Shown piece after piece: positions 16,456 to 24,479 of a stretch of DNA of 64,000 nt (position 1 is its first letter; the number at the start of each line of letters is the position of its first letter). The DNA comes from Actinoplanes sp. NBC_00393 (lineage in GTDB: Bacteria; Actinomycetota; Actinomycetes; Mycobacteriales; Micromonosporaceae). The DNA lies in the NCBI RefSeq assembly GCF_036053395.1, contig NZ_CP107942.1, forward strand, positions 5,484,501-5,548,500. The letters are read 5' to 3'. Below the pieces are notes generated by a model. That model was not told the origin of the DNA and did not search any database. It saw only the letters and a program-made list of their open reading frames with translations. The translations under genes and the position numbers were made by a program.

Positions 16456-19152
16456 GTGCAAGCGAGGGAAGCGTTGTTCGGCCGGCAGGGCGAGCTGGCT
16501 CTGCTGGACCGGCTGCTCGGTCAGGCGGCGGCCGAGCGGGGTGGCGCCCTGGTCATCCGCGGTGAGCCGGGGATCGGCAAGACGGCGCTGCTGGGCGCGC
16601 TCGTGCGGACCGCTGAGCAGCGTGGCATGCGGGTGCTGACGGCTGCCGGGGTGGAGAGTGAGTCGCGGCTGCCGTACGCCGCTCTGCATCAGCTGCTGCA
16701 TCCGGTCTCGGCGGCGATCGACGGCCTGCCGCCGGTGCATCGTGCGGCCTTGCGGGCCGCGTTCGGCCTGGAGCCGGGGCAACCGGATCTGTACGCGGTC
16801 GCGCTCGCCGTCCTCGAAGTGATCGTCGACGTGGCCGCCGAACGCCCGCTGGTCCTGGTCATCGACGACCTGCACTGGCTGGACACCGCCAGCGGCGACG
16901 TGCTCGCCTTCGTCGGCCGGCGGGTCGGCAGCGATGCGGTGCTGGCCGTCGGCGCCACCCGGACCGTGGCCCTGGACGATCCGCAACGCCGTTCCGGACT
17001 GCCCGACCTGGAGCTCGGCCGGCTGGCCGGCGCCGACGCGGCCGCCCTGCTGGACACGCACGCGCCGCAGTTGTCCCCGGCGGTCCGCGACCGGTTCCTG
17101 ACCGAGGCGGCCGGGAACCCGCTCGCGCTGGTAGAGCTGCCCCGCAGTGCGGCGGTGGGTGCCGCCGCCGGACCGCCCAGCGTGGCACTGCCGCTCAACA
17201 ACCGGCTGGAAGCAGCCTTTGCCGCCCGGGCGAGCGACTTAGGCGTACGAGTGAATGCTCTTCTGCTGACCCTGGCTGCTGATGCCGCGTGCGACCTGCG
17301 GCGGCTGCTCATCGCGGCGGGCGAAGCCGCAGGCGTGCCGGTCACGCTGCGGGATGCGCAGCGGGCGATCGACGCCGGCCTGATCGAGGCGGCCGGTCCG
17401 TCGTTGCGGTTCCGGCATCCGCTGATGCGGTCCGCGGTCTACCAGCGTGCCCCGCTGCCGGCCCGGCTGGACGCCCATCGCTGCCTGGCCGGGCAGCTCG
17501 CCGACTTCCCGGACCGGCGGTTGTGGCATCTGGCGTCGGCGGCGCTCGGCCCGGACGAGGACCTCGCCGGCGACCTGGAACACCTCGCCGAGCGGGCCCT
17601 CAAGCGCGGCGCGACGATGTCGGCGGTGGCCGCGCTGCGCCGGGCCGGCGAACTCACCGACCGGCCGACCTCCCTGGTGCTGCGGGCCGCGGAACTGGCC
17701 AGCGAGGTCGGCGCCCGGCACGAGGTGGAGGACCTGCTCGCGACCAGTGACCTGTCCGCGCTCGGCCCGGTCGAGCAGGGCCGGCTGGCCAGCGTTCTCG
17801 AGGTGGTGCGGTATCCGCAGTTCCGGGATCCGGCGCAGCGGGTCCGCGAGCTGACCGACTTCGCGGTGGCCGCGCAACAGGCGGGCAGCACGCAGGTCAG
17901 CCGGCAGCTGCTGTGGCGGGCCGCGTCACGCTGCTTCTTCCAGGCCACCGGCACGGACACCGCCGAGGCGCGCTCCCGGATCGCGTCGCTCGTCGACGCC
18001 GACGGTGACGACCCGCTGGCCTTGGCGGTCCTGGCCTACACCGTGCCCGAGGAGCGCGGCGCCGAGGTCCTGGAGCGCTCACAGCGGGCCGCGAACGGAT
18101 CAGAACCGGACACGCTGCGCTTCCTCGGCAGCGCCGCGCTGGTGCTGGGCGACTTCGTGCGCAGTTCGGCGTGGCTCGACGTGGCGGTGGCCGACGCCCG
18201 CGCGCAGGGCCGTCTCGGAGTCCTGGCCCGGCTGCTGGCCAGCAGCAACTGGGGACGGCTGTGGACCGGGCAGTGGGATCAGGCGCACGCCGAACTGACC
18301 GAGGCGCGGGCCCTGGCGCACGACACCGGTGAGGCGTTCTACACGGTGGCGGCGCGGACCACTCTGGCCGCGATCGCCGCACTGCGCGGCGATCTGCCCG
18401 GGGCGGCGCGCCTGCTCGACGAGGTCACGGCCAGCCCGCTGGGCGCGGGCATGCGCTACATCCAGGTGGCGGGGGCGCAGGCACGCGGGCTGCTCCATCT
18501 GTTCCGTGGGGAGAACCAGGAGGCGTACGCCGTACTGACCCGAACCTTCGACCCGGCGGATCCCACGTACCACCGCTACATGCGGTGGTGGCTGGTGCCG
18601 GACCTGCTGGACGCGGCGTTCGGCGCCCAGCGGGTGGACGAGGCCCGGGACCTGATCGCCGGGCTGCCGGAGCTGGCCGCCACGGTCCGGGCGCCGATCC
18701 TGCTGGTGGCCGCCGAGTACGCGGCCGCGGTGCTCGACGACGCCGACCCGTTCTCCGGGGAACTGGCCCGCTGGCCGGTGTACCGGGCCCGGCTTCAACT
18801 GCACCTGGGCCGCCGGGAACGCCGCCGCTACCGGACCGCGCAGGCCCGCGACCTGCTGCGCGCGGCCCGTGACACGTTCGACGCGCTGGGTGCCGTGCCG
18901 TGGGCCGAGGCGGCCCGGTCCGAGTTGCGGGCGGCCGGCGAGAACAGCGGGCTGCGGGTGTCGTCGGCCCGCGAACAGCTGTCGCCGCAGGAACTGCAGA
19001 TCGCCACCCTGGCCGCGGAGGGCCTGACGAACCGGCAGATCGCCGAACGGCTGTTCCTGTCACACCGTACGGTCGGATCGCATCTCTACCGGATCTACCC
19101 GAAGCTGGGGGTGACCCGGCGAGCCCAGCTCGCCGGGGCCCTGGCGCCCTAG
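16456..19152 (+). CDS. LAL-type LuxR family transcriptional regulator, 898 aa
   Basis: A large ATP-binding LuxR regulator. Walker A GEPGIGKTA lies at residues 36-44, Walker B LVLVIDDLHWLD around 135-146, followed by a long alpha-helical TPR-like middle. The C-terminal ~60 residues are a LuxR helix-turn-helix (LSPQELQIATLAAEGLTNRQ, then RLFLSHRTVGSHLYRI). The start is a GTG. LAL regulators typically control sugar use or secondary metabolism in response to a bound ligand. Its last 4 bp overlap the convergent hydrolase gene, a possible but unproven target. Confidence 0.92.
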   Translation: MQAREALFGRQGELALLDRLLGQAAAERGGALVIRGEPGIGKTALLGALVRTAEQRGMRVLTAAGVESESRLPYAALHQLLHPVSAAIDGLPPVHRAALRAAFGLEPGQPDLYAVALAVLEVIVDVAAERPLVLVIDDLHWLDTASGDVLAFVGRRVGSDAVLAVGATRTVALDDPQRRSGLPDLELGRLAGADAAALLDTHAPQLSPAVRDRFLTEAAGNPLALVELPRSAAVGAAAGPPSVALPLNNRLEAAFAARASDLGVRVNALLLTLAADAACDLRRLLIAAGEAAGVPVTLRDAQRAIDAGLIEAAGPSLRFRHPLMRSAVYQRAPLPARLDAHRCLAGQLADFPDRRLWHLASAALGPDEDLAGDLEHLAERALKRGATMSAVAALRRAGELTDRPTSLVLRAAELASEVGARHEVEDLLATSDLSALGPVEQGRLASVLEVVRYPQFRDPAQRVRELTDFAVAAQQAGSTQVSRQLLWRAASRCFFQATGTDTAEARSRIASLVDADGDDPLALAVLAYTVPEERGAEVLERSQRAANGSEPDTLRFLGSAALVLGDFVRSSAWLDVAVADARAQGRLGVLARLLASSNWGRLWTGQWDQAHAELTEARALAHDTGEAFYTVAARTTLAAIAALRGDLPGAARLLDEVTASPLGAGMRYIQVAGAQARGLLHLFRGENQEAYAVLTRTFDPADPTYHRYMRWWLVPDLLDAAFGAQRVDEARDLIAGLPELAATVRAPILLVAAEYAAAVLDDADPFSGELARWPVYRARLQLHLGRRERRRYRTAQARDLLRAARDTFDALGAVPWAEAARSELRAAGENSGLRVSSAREQLSPQELQIATLAAEGLTNRQIAERLFLSHRTVGSHLYRIYPKLGVTRRAQLAGALAP

Positions 19153-19940
19153 GCGTGCCGGAGCGCCCACTCGAGCGCGTGGTCGGCGACCTGCTCCCAG
19201 CCCGGCTCGCCGCAGGTCCAGTGCGACCGGCCGGGGAACTCGTGGTACTCGGTGACCGTGCCGGGCGCCTTGTAGTGACTGGCGTTCGACTTGTTCACCG
19301 ACGGCGGCATGATGTGGTCCGCGCCGCCGGCGATGAACAGCAGCGGCGCCCGGTCGGCGTTGTGGTAGTCGACCCAGGTCTCCTGCTTGCCGGGCTTGAA
19401 GTTGGCGATCAGCCCGTACGCCCAGACCCAGCTGCCCGGCGCGGCGATCGCGTACCGGTCGTAGGTGGCCCGCGAGTCCTCCTCGGACAGCGTGTTGGTG
19501 AACGCGTAGTGCCACTGCTCCGCGGTGAACCCGGCCGCCTGATGCCGCTTCGCCGGGTTGTTCAGGATCGGGAACAGCGACTTGATCTGCGACGGCGGGG
19601 TGACCCGGATGCCCTCCGGCGGCGCCGAGTCGATCACCACGCCGGCCGCGCCGTGCCCGCGGTCCAGCAGCAGCTGGGTCAGGGTGCCGCCGAACGAGTG
19701 CCCGATCAGGATCGGCTTCTCCGGCAACGCGGTGATGATCTTCTCGAGGTGCGCGACGGTCTCCGGGACGGTGACCTCGGCGATCGGGATGGGATCGGCC
19801 CGCAGCGCCTCGACCTCCACCTCGAAACCGGGATACGCCGGCGCGATCACCGTGTGGCCCTTGGCCTCGTAGTACGGGATCCACTCCTCCCAGCTGCGCG
19901 GGGTCACCCAGAGCCCATGGATCAGGACAATCGTTGCCAT
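19149..19940 (-). CDS. alpha/beta hydrolase
   Basis: A 263-residue alpha/beta-hydrolase: oxyanion-side HGLWV at residues 8-12, nucleophile elbow GHSFG with Ser82, an acid in GGADHIM and a catalytic histidine candidate in GRSHWTC. No signal peptide. The ribosome site GAGAGGAAC precedes the ATG. Cytoplasmic esterase/lipase-like activity is likely; the substrate is unknown. Confidence 0.9.
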   Translation of the reverse strand: MATIVLIHGLWVTPRSWEEWIPYYEAKGHTVIAPAYPGFEVEVEALRADPIPIAEVTVPETVAHLEKIITALPEKPILIGHSFGGTLTQLLLDRGHGAAGVVIDSAPPEGIRVTPPSQIKSLFPILNNPAKRHQAAGFTAEQWHYAFTNTLSEEDSRATYDRYAIAAPGSWVWAYGLIANFKPGKQETWVDYHNADRAPLLFIAGGADHIMPPSVNKSNASHYKAPGTVTEYHEFPGRSHWTCGEPGWEQVADHALEWALRHA

Positions 19941-20031
19941 CAGGTTCCTCTCCGCGGGCGGCGCATCCTCCGGTCCGGCGCCGCCGCGACCTCATGCAAA
20001 CAGCGGCCCGCGGGAAAGACCATGCAGAACG

Positions 20032-21954
20032 TTAGGCAGAACCGTTGAGCAGCCGGGACGCCGCCCGCAACAGTTGCTGGGCCCGTTCGGCGTCGCCGGT
20101 CGCCGCGCACACCCAGCCGAGCACCAGAACGGCCTGGCCGCGCAGGAACGTCTCGCCGTACTCCTCGGCCAGCGGCCGAGCCGCCTCGGCGGCGTCGAGC
20201 GCTTCCGCCCAGCGACCCGCGTCGGCCAGCACCCGGCCCAGGTAGATGGACGCGGTGACCCGGGCGATCTGCGCGGGGCTCGCAGCGACCGGGCGGCGAT
20301 CCAATTCGGTCAGGACACGGCGGTACTGCTCCGCCGCCTCGGCGCTGCGGCCCTGGTTCTCGTGGCACAGGCCGACGGCGACCATGGTGTTGACGTACGC
20401 GTCGTGGTCGCCGGCCGCCTCGGACAGCTCGAGGGAGCGCTGGTACAGCTCGTACGCCCGGCCGAAGTCGTCGAGCCGGCGCAGCGCGGTCGCCCCGTAG
20501 GCGAGGGCGGCCGCCTGTTCCCGGACGTCGCCGATCTCCACCGCCAGTTCGTGGGCCAGCATCGCCTGCTGATAGCTCTCGGCGTACCGGCGATCACACA
20601 TGGCGTAGGCCCAGGCCAGATAGTTGCGATGGACGATTTCCGGTCGGCGGTCCGGCAGTTGCGCTGCGGCCTGCTGGGACAGCTCGTACACCGCGGTCCA
20701 CGGCTCGGTGCTGAAGGTGCGGTCCGAATACCAGTGCAGCGCTTCGGCGACGTCCACGACGCGCTGGTGCTCCCCGGCTGCGGCCGCTTTCCTCAGCGCC
20801 GCATGCCAGCCGTCGAGTTCGGTCTGCAGCCAGTCCTGCGCCTGCTCCGCGCTGTCCAGCGGAACCCGGCCGGCCCAGGTCGGCGGCGCCTGCCCGTAGG
20901 CGGGTTCGAACCAGCGGCCGGCTGCGATCGCGGTCTCGAGATACCAGGTGGTGAGGGCTTCTTCGGTGCGCGCTCGGGTGGTTTCCGGCTCCTCGGCGCG
21001 CAGGCGGGCCGCGGCGAACAGGCGGAGGAGGTCGTGCAGCCGGTAGCGGTCTTGCCCGTCCGGTTGCAGGAGGCCGCATTCGACGAGGTGGTCGCAGAGG
21101 TCCTCAGCTGCGTAGCGGTCGCCGCCGGCCGCACCTTCACGCCGGTCGACGCCGGCCGCAGCCTCGTGCCGGTCGCCGCCGGCCGCAGCCTCGTGCCGGT
21201 CGCCGCGGGCCGCGGCCTGATGCCGGTCGCCGCCGGCCAGCACGGCCGCCGCATCCACCGAGAAAGAGCCGGTCACGATATGCGCGGCCCGCCGGAACAG
21301 CAGCCGCGCCCCCGCCGGCAGCCGCCGGTAGGAGACCTCGAACGCGGCCTCCACCCCGTTGAGCACGCTCAGCCGCCGATCGGCGTCCGCAAGCAGCGCG
21401 GCCAAGCGGCCCATCGCCCCACCAGGGCGCCCCACGATCCGCAGCGCCAAGGGCAGATGCCCGCAGAGGTACGCCACCCGCGCAACCTCCTCATCCGTCC
21501 CACTACCCGGCCCGGCCAGCGCCCGCAGAAGCTCCGCCGACTCAGTCACGGTGAACGGCGCCAGCCCGATCCGCAGCACCGCCTCCAGCCCACCGAGCGC
21601 CCGCCGGCTCGTCACCAGCACGAGACTGCCACCGCCGCCCGGCAGCAGCGGCCGGACCTGCGCCTCATCGGCCGCGTTGTCCAGAATGATCAGGCACCGC
21701 CGGTGCCGAAGCACAGCCCGCAGCTGCCCGGTCCGCTCCCCGGCGTCCTGAGCAATCTGCCTCGGGCTGACAGCGAGGGCCCGCAGCAGCCGGGTCTGCG
21801 CTTCCCCAGCAGTCATCGGCATAGCATCGACCCCGCGCAGATCCAGATAGATCAGCCCATCCGGAAACCGCTCCCGGTGCAGCTCAGCCACCCGAAGCGC
21901 AAGCGCGGTCTTCCCTACACCGGGCGCCCCGTGCACAACCGCAACCGGCGCCAC
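20032..21954 (-). CDS. NB-ARC/TPR part of a frame-split XRE-STAND regulator
   Basis: A 640-residue frame beginning at a GTG with HGAPGVGKTALALRVAEL (Walker A near residue 9), LIILDNAADEAQV, LVTSRRALGGL and LPLALRIVG, the NB-ARC/STAND core, then TPR-type helices to the end. A complete protein of this class would carry an XRE domain just ahead of the Walker motif. That domain is encoded immediately upstream in another frame (21915-22469, 40-bp overlap). So this is either the downstream half of a frameshifted gene or a protein made by frameshift or reinitiation. It contains a 9-residue repeat block around residues 240-280. Confidence 0.7.
   Translation of the reverse strand: MAPVAVVHGAPGVGKTALALRVAELHRERFPDGLIYLDLRGVDAMPMTAGEAQTRLLRALAVSPRQIAQDAGERTGQLRAVLRHRRCLIILDNAADEAQVRPLLPGGGGSLVLVTSRRALGGLEAVLRIGLAPFTVTESAELLRALAGPGSGTDEEVARVAYLCGHLPLALRIVGRPGGAMGRLAALLADADRRLSVLNGVEAAFEVSYRRLPAGARLLFRRAAHIVTGSFSVDAAAVLAGGDRHQAAARGDRHEAAAGGDRHEAAAGVDRREGAAGGDRYAAEDLCDHLVECGLLQPDGQDRYRLHDLLRLFAAARLRAEEPETTRARTEEALTTWYLETAIAAGRWFEPAYGQAPPTWAGRVPLDSAEQAQDWLQTELDGWHAALRKAAAAGEHQRVVDVAEALHWYSDRTFSTEPWTAVYELSQQAAAQLPDRRPEIVHRNYLAWAYAMCDRRYAESYQQAMLAHELAVEIGDVREQAAALAYGATALRRLDDFGRAYELYQRSLELSEAAGDHDAYVNTMVAVGLCHENQGRSAEAAEQYRRVLTELDRRPVAASPAQIARVTASIYLGRVLADAGRWAEALDAAEAARPLAEEYGETFLRGQAVLVLGWVCAATGDAERAQQLLRAASRLLNGSA
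21116..21240 (-). repeat. 27-bp tandem repeat inside the NB-ARC/TPR gene
   Basis: About five imperfect copies of a 27-bp unit, coding for a 9-residue motif of the form GGDRHEAAA between the STAND core and the TPR region. The frame is preserved; it is probably a flexible linker expanded by slippage. Confidence 0.85.
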
Positions 21955-22469
21955 TCCCCATACCCGGCCGCGCCCGCCTGCCCGGCCACGCTCACCTGCC
22001 CGGCCGCGCCCGCCTGCCCGGCCGCGCCCGCCTGCCCGGCCGCGCCCGCCTGCCCGGCCGCGCTCGTTTGCCCGGCCGCGCTCGTTTGCCCGGCTGCGCT
22101 CGTTTGTTCGGCCGCGCTCGTTTGCCCAGCGCCTCCACCGGCCGCGTATTCGGCGATCCGGGCCAGCGCTTCCTCCCGCCCGATGAACACGCCATCCGTA
22201 CGCGGAAGGTCAGTAGACCGGCGCCGACCACCCGCCGCCGCCCCTCGCGCTTCCCGGGCCAACGCCAGCAGCGCCTCACCCGCCGCAGCGGGCAGATCCA
22301 GAGCACGAGCCAACGCAGCCACCGTGCGCGGCCGCGGCATCCGGCTCAGCCCACGCTCCATGTCACTGATAGCCCGAACACTCACCCCGGCGGCCTCCGC
22401 CAGCCCTTCCAGGGTCAACCCCGCCGCGGTACGCAACTCGCGCACCCGCCCCCCGAACCCGCCACTCAC
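21915..22469 (-). CDS. XRE DNA-binding part of a frame-split STAND regulator
   Basis: A 184-residue frame. Residues ~5-65 are a clear XRE helix-turn-helix (LAEAAGVSVRAISDMERG, nearly the same as in the 15382 gene), then VFIGREEALARI, the lead-in to a NB-ARC domain. A run of hexapeptides (GQTSAA, then GQAGAA) follows and the frame ends shortly after. The NB-ARC domain that should follow is in the next frame. Its ATG overlaps the methyltransferase stop (ATGA). Confidence 0.65.
   Translation of the reverse strand: MSGGFGGRVRELRTAAGLTLEGLAEAAGVSVRAISDMERGLSRMPRPRTVAALARALDLPAAAGEALLALAREARGAAAGGRRRSTDLPRTDGVFIGREEALARIAEYAAGGGAGQTSAAEQTSAAGQTSAAGQTSAAGQAGAAGQAGAAGQAGAAGQVSVAGQAGAAGYGEWRRLRLCTGRPV
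21961..22135 (-). repeat. 18-bp tandem repeat at the XRE/NB-ARC junction
   Basis: About ten GC-rich 18-bp units coding for hexapeptides (GQAGAA/GQTSAA) in the XRE frame. All three frames are open across it, so a single-base slip here would switch between the XRE and NB-ARC frames. Confidence 0.9.
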
Positions 22470-23230
22470 CGCCGCGACGATACTGCCGTCGCCTCGATCA
22501 AGGTACGGGTCGAATGGGCGACGAACACCCCTTGCTCACGGATCAGCGCGTCCAGTTCTCTCAGCCGTTCCGAATACCGCTCCACGCTGAAATCCGGCAC
22601 CCACCAGACACACTTGCGCAGGATGTAGACCACAGCCCCCACGTCAAAGAATTCCATCCGGCACCGCGCAGTCCGCAGCGTACCGATCTCCAGCCCAGCC
22701 TCCCTGGCCGCCGCAGCCTCCCGCTCCGGATCCCGATCCAAATTCTCCCGAGACAACGGCCCCACAAAGAACTCGATCAATTCGTACGCGGACGCGGGCC
22801 CCACATGCTGCCCCAGATAACTCCCCCCGTCCCGCAGCACCCGAGAGATCTCCCCCCAAGCCGGCTCAACCGGATGCCGGCTCGTCACAAGATCAAACGC
22901 CCCATCCTCAAAGGGCAGCCCGTCCCCCGGCGCCACGTGAACCACCTCAACCCCGCGCGGTTCCAACAGCCGCCGGGCCCGCTCAAAATTCGGCCGCCAC
23001 CCTTCAGTAACCACCATCCGCCGAGGCAGCTCCGCCACCCCAGCAACGATCTCCCCACCTCCCGTGTCAAGATCCAGCGCAGCCCCCACCTCAGGAAGCC
23101 GCCCCGCCACCATCCCCGAATACCCCCAGGGCGGCCGCTCCTCAGTGGCCCGCCCTTCCAGCCACCCAAAGTCCCACCCGGAAACATCAACCGAGCCGGC
23201 TTCCGCAATCAATTCCTCAAACCCACGCAC
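22466..23230 (-). CDS. class I SAM-dependent methyltransferase
   Basis: A 254-residue protein starting at a GTG. ALDLDTGGGEI is the glycine-rich SAM-binding motif I, followed by VEVVHVAPGDGLPFEDGAFDLVTSRH (motifs II-IV) and RVLRDGGSYLGQHVG. This places it with UbiE/Methyltransf_11-like small-molecule methyltransferases. Its stop overlaps the XRE start by 4 bp, so it heads a three-frame operon with the split regulator. Substrate unknown. Confidence 0.85.
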   Translation of the reverse strand: MRGFEELIAEAGSVDVSGWDFGWLEGRATEERPPWGYSGMVAGRLPEVGAALDLDTGGGEIVAGVAELPRRMVVTEGWRPNFERARRLLEPRGVEVVHVAPGDGLPFEDGAFDLVTSRHPVEPAWGEISRVLRDGGSYLGQHVGPASAYELIEFFVGPLSRENLDRDPEREAAAAREAGLEIGTLRTARCRMEFFDVGAVVYILRKCVWWVPDFSVERYSERLRELDALIREQGVFVAHSTRTLIEATAVSSRR

Positions 23231-23320
23231 GCCGCCACGCTCCCACCCCCGTCAACACATTTCCGCCCTGCCCTCGCGCCGCGATTCCCATCAACCTCCC
23301 GCACGCAGCACCTTTCCCGC

Positions 23321-23560
23321 GCCGCAGCCCTCCGCACGCAACACGCCCCCAGCACCGCAGCCCTCCGCACGCAACACGCCCCCAGCGCCGCAGCCCTCCA
23401 CACGCAACGCGCCCCCAGCGCCGCAGCCCTCCGCACGCAACGCCCCCAGCCCCTCCGCACGCAACGCCCCCAGCCCCTCCGCACGCAACGCCCCCCAGCC
23501 CCTCCGCACGCAACGCGCCTATAGCGCCGCAGCCCTCCGCACGCAATGCGCCTCTAGCGC
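23321..23560. repeat. 33-bp minisatellite, decaying to shorter units
   Basis: Units beginning GCCGCAGCCCTCC start at 23321, 23354, 23387 and 23420 (period 33). Then follow several 24-27-bp shortened units (CCCTCCGCACGCAACGCC) and two final diverged 33-bp-like copies. Confidence 0.9.
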
Positions 23561-24200
23561 CGCAGCTTCTGCACGTAGCGGGAACTTCGCCCGCGCAACT
23601 CCGCGTAGCTAGAGATCACCGCCCACAACTCCCCGGTGGCAGCACGATCCCCCTTGCCCTCCACATGCAGCGCGATCCCCGCCTCGCCGCCCGGCATGCC
23701 GCGCGATCCCCGTCTCGCCCCCGGTATGCAGCGCGATCCCCGTCCGTGGCCTCCCGCATGCACCGGGTCTCCGGCTTCATGACGTCCCGCATGCAGCGCG
23801 TTCCCTGCGGCGCAACCCTCGCCCCATGACCTCTCGCATGTGGTGGGTTACCGCTTCACAATGTCCGCACGTAACGAGCCTGGTGACCGCAGACCGTGGG
23901 GTCGCCGCTCCGCGGCCGGGTGCCGCAGCGAGCTTCGGCTGCCCTTCCAAGCACCGGCCCCGGAATCCAGTCTCCACCGTTCCGCTCGGCACCCTCCGAC
24001 CGCTGACCAACCGCGCCACCCGGGTCCGCGCAAGCCCCTCTCGCCCACACCACACCACCGCGCCGCACGCAGCCGCCGAACAGACCGGAATCCTTCGTTC
24101 CGTTCTGCGATGGTCCACCCCCGCAACCGCGCCCGGCCGGATGTCCACGTTCACCGCGCCCGCCCTGCCGCTCATCACCGAACAGAACGGAATCGATCGT

Positions 24201-24305
24201 TCCGTTCCGCTCCAATCCGTTCCGCTCCAATCCGTTCCGCTCCAATCCGTTCCGCTCCAATCCGTTCCGCTCCAATCCGCTGCACTCCGCTCCGCTGCAC
24301 TCCGC
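24201..24305. repeat. 15-bp tandem repeat
   Basis: At least five exact copies of TCCGTTCCGCTCCAA (period 15) from 24201, followed by diverged CCGCTGCACTCCGCT units. The preceding bases form GAACGGAA with TTCCGTTC around a 7-bp spacer. Confidence 0.93.
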
Positions 24306-24464
24306 TCCGCAATCAATGCCGGCCGCACGGTTTCTAGCGGCGGCCGCGCCCAATCTCGGCGGCACTGCGGCCAGCAATTCGGCCCCAACAGGGCTCCTTG
24401 CTCGGCACCTCAGATTTGGCATGATCAAACAATATTTGGTCTGGGTTTTAGAGCGCGGTTGAGG

Positions 24465-24479
24465 GATAATATCTACATG
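24465..24479 (+). promoter_or_regulatory. candidate -10 element of a leaderless transcript
   Basis: GATAAT (24465-24470) stands in an AT-rich island seven bases before the ATG at 24477, so a transcript starting here would be leaderless. Confidence 0.35.

Larger units (their letters stand above)
23231..24476. other. gene-free, minisatellite-rich stretch
   Basis: About 1.25 kb in which I find no convincing gene on either strand. Long open frames exist only because repeats lack stops, and their translations are monotonous. The stretch contains a 33-bp repeat block, a 15-bp repeat block, and two ~28-bp direct repeats (about 24083 and 24183) that each carry an inverted CGGAA/TTCCG pair. Confidence 0.7.

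Noticed and set aside
22514..23524. Pro/His/Arg-rich plus-strand frame over the methyltransferase and the 33-bp repeats
   Set aside because: Lacks stops only because of composition and repeats; the methyltransferase on the minus strand is well supported.
23777..24388. minus-strand frame with tandem DWSGT pentapeptides
   Set aside because: Frame over the 15-bp repeat; all frames are open there, and no ribosome site or domain supports it.
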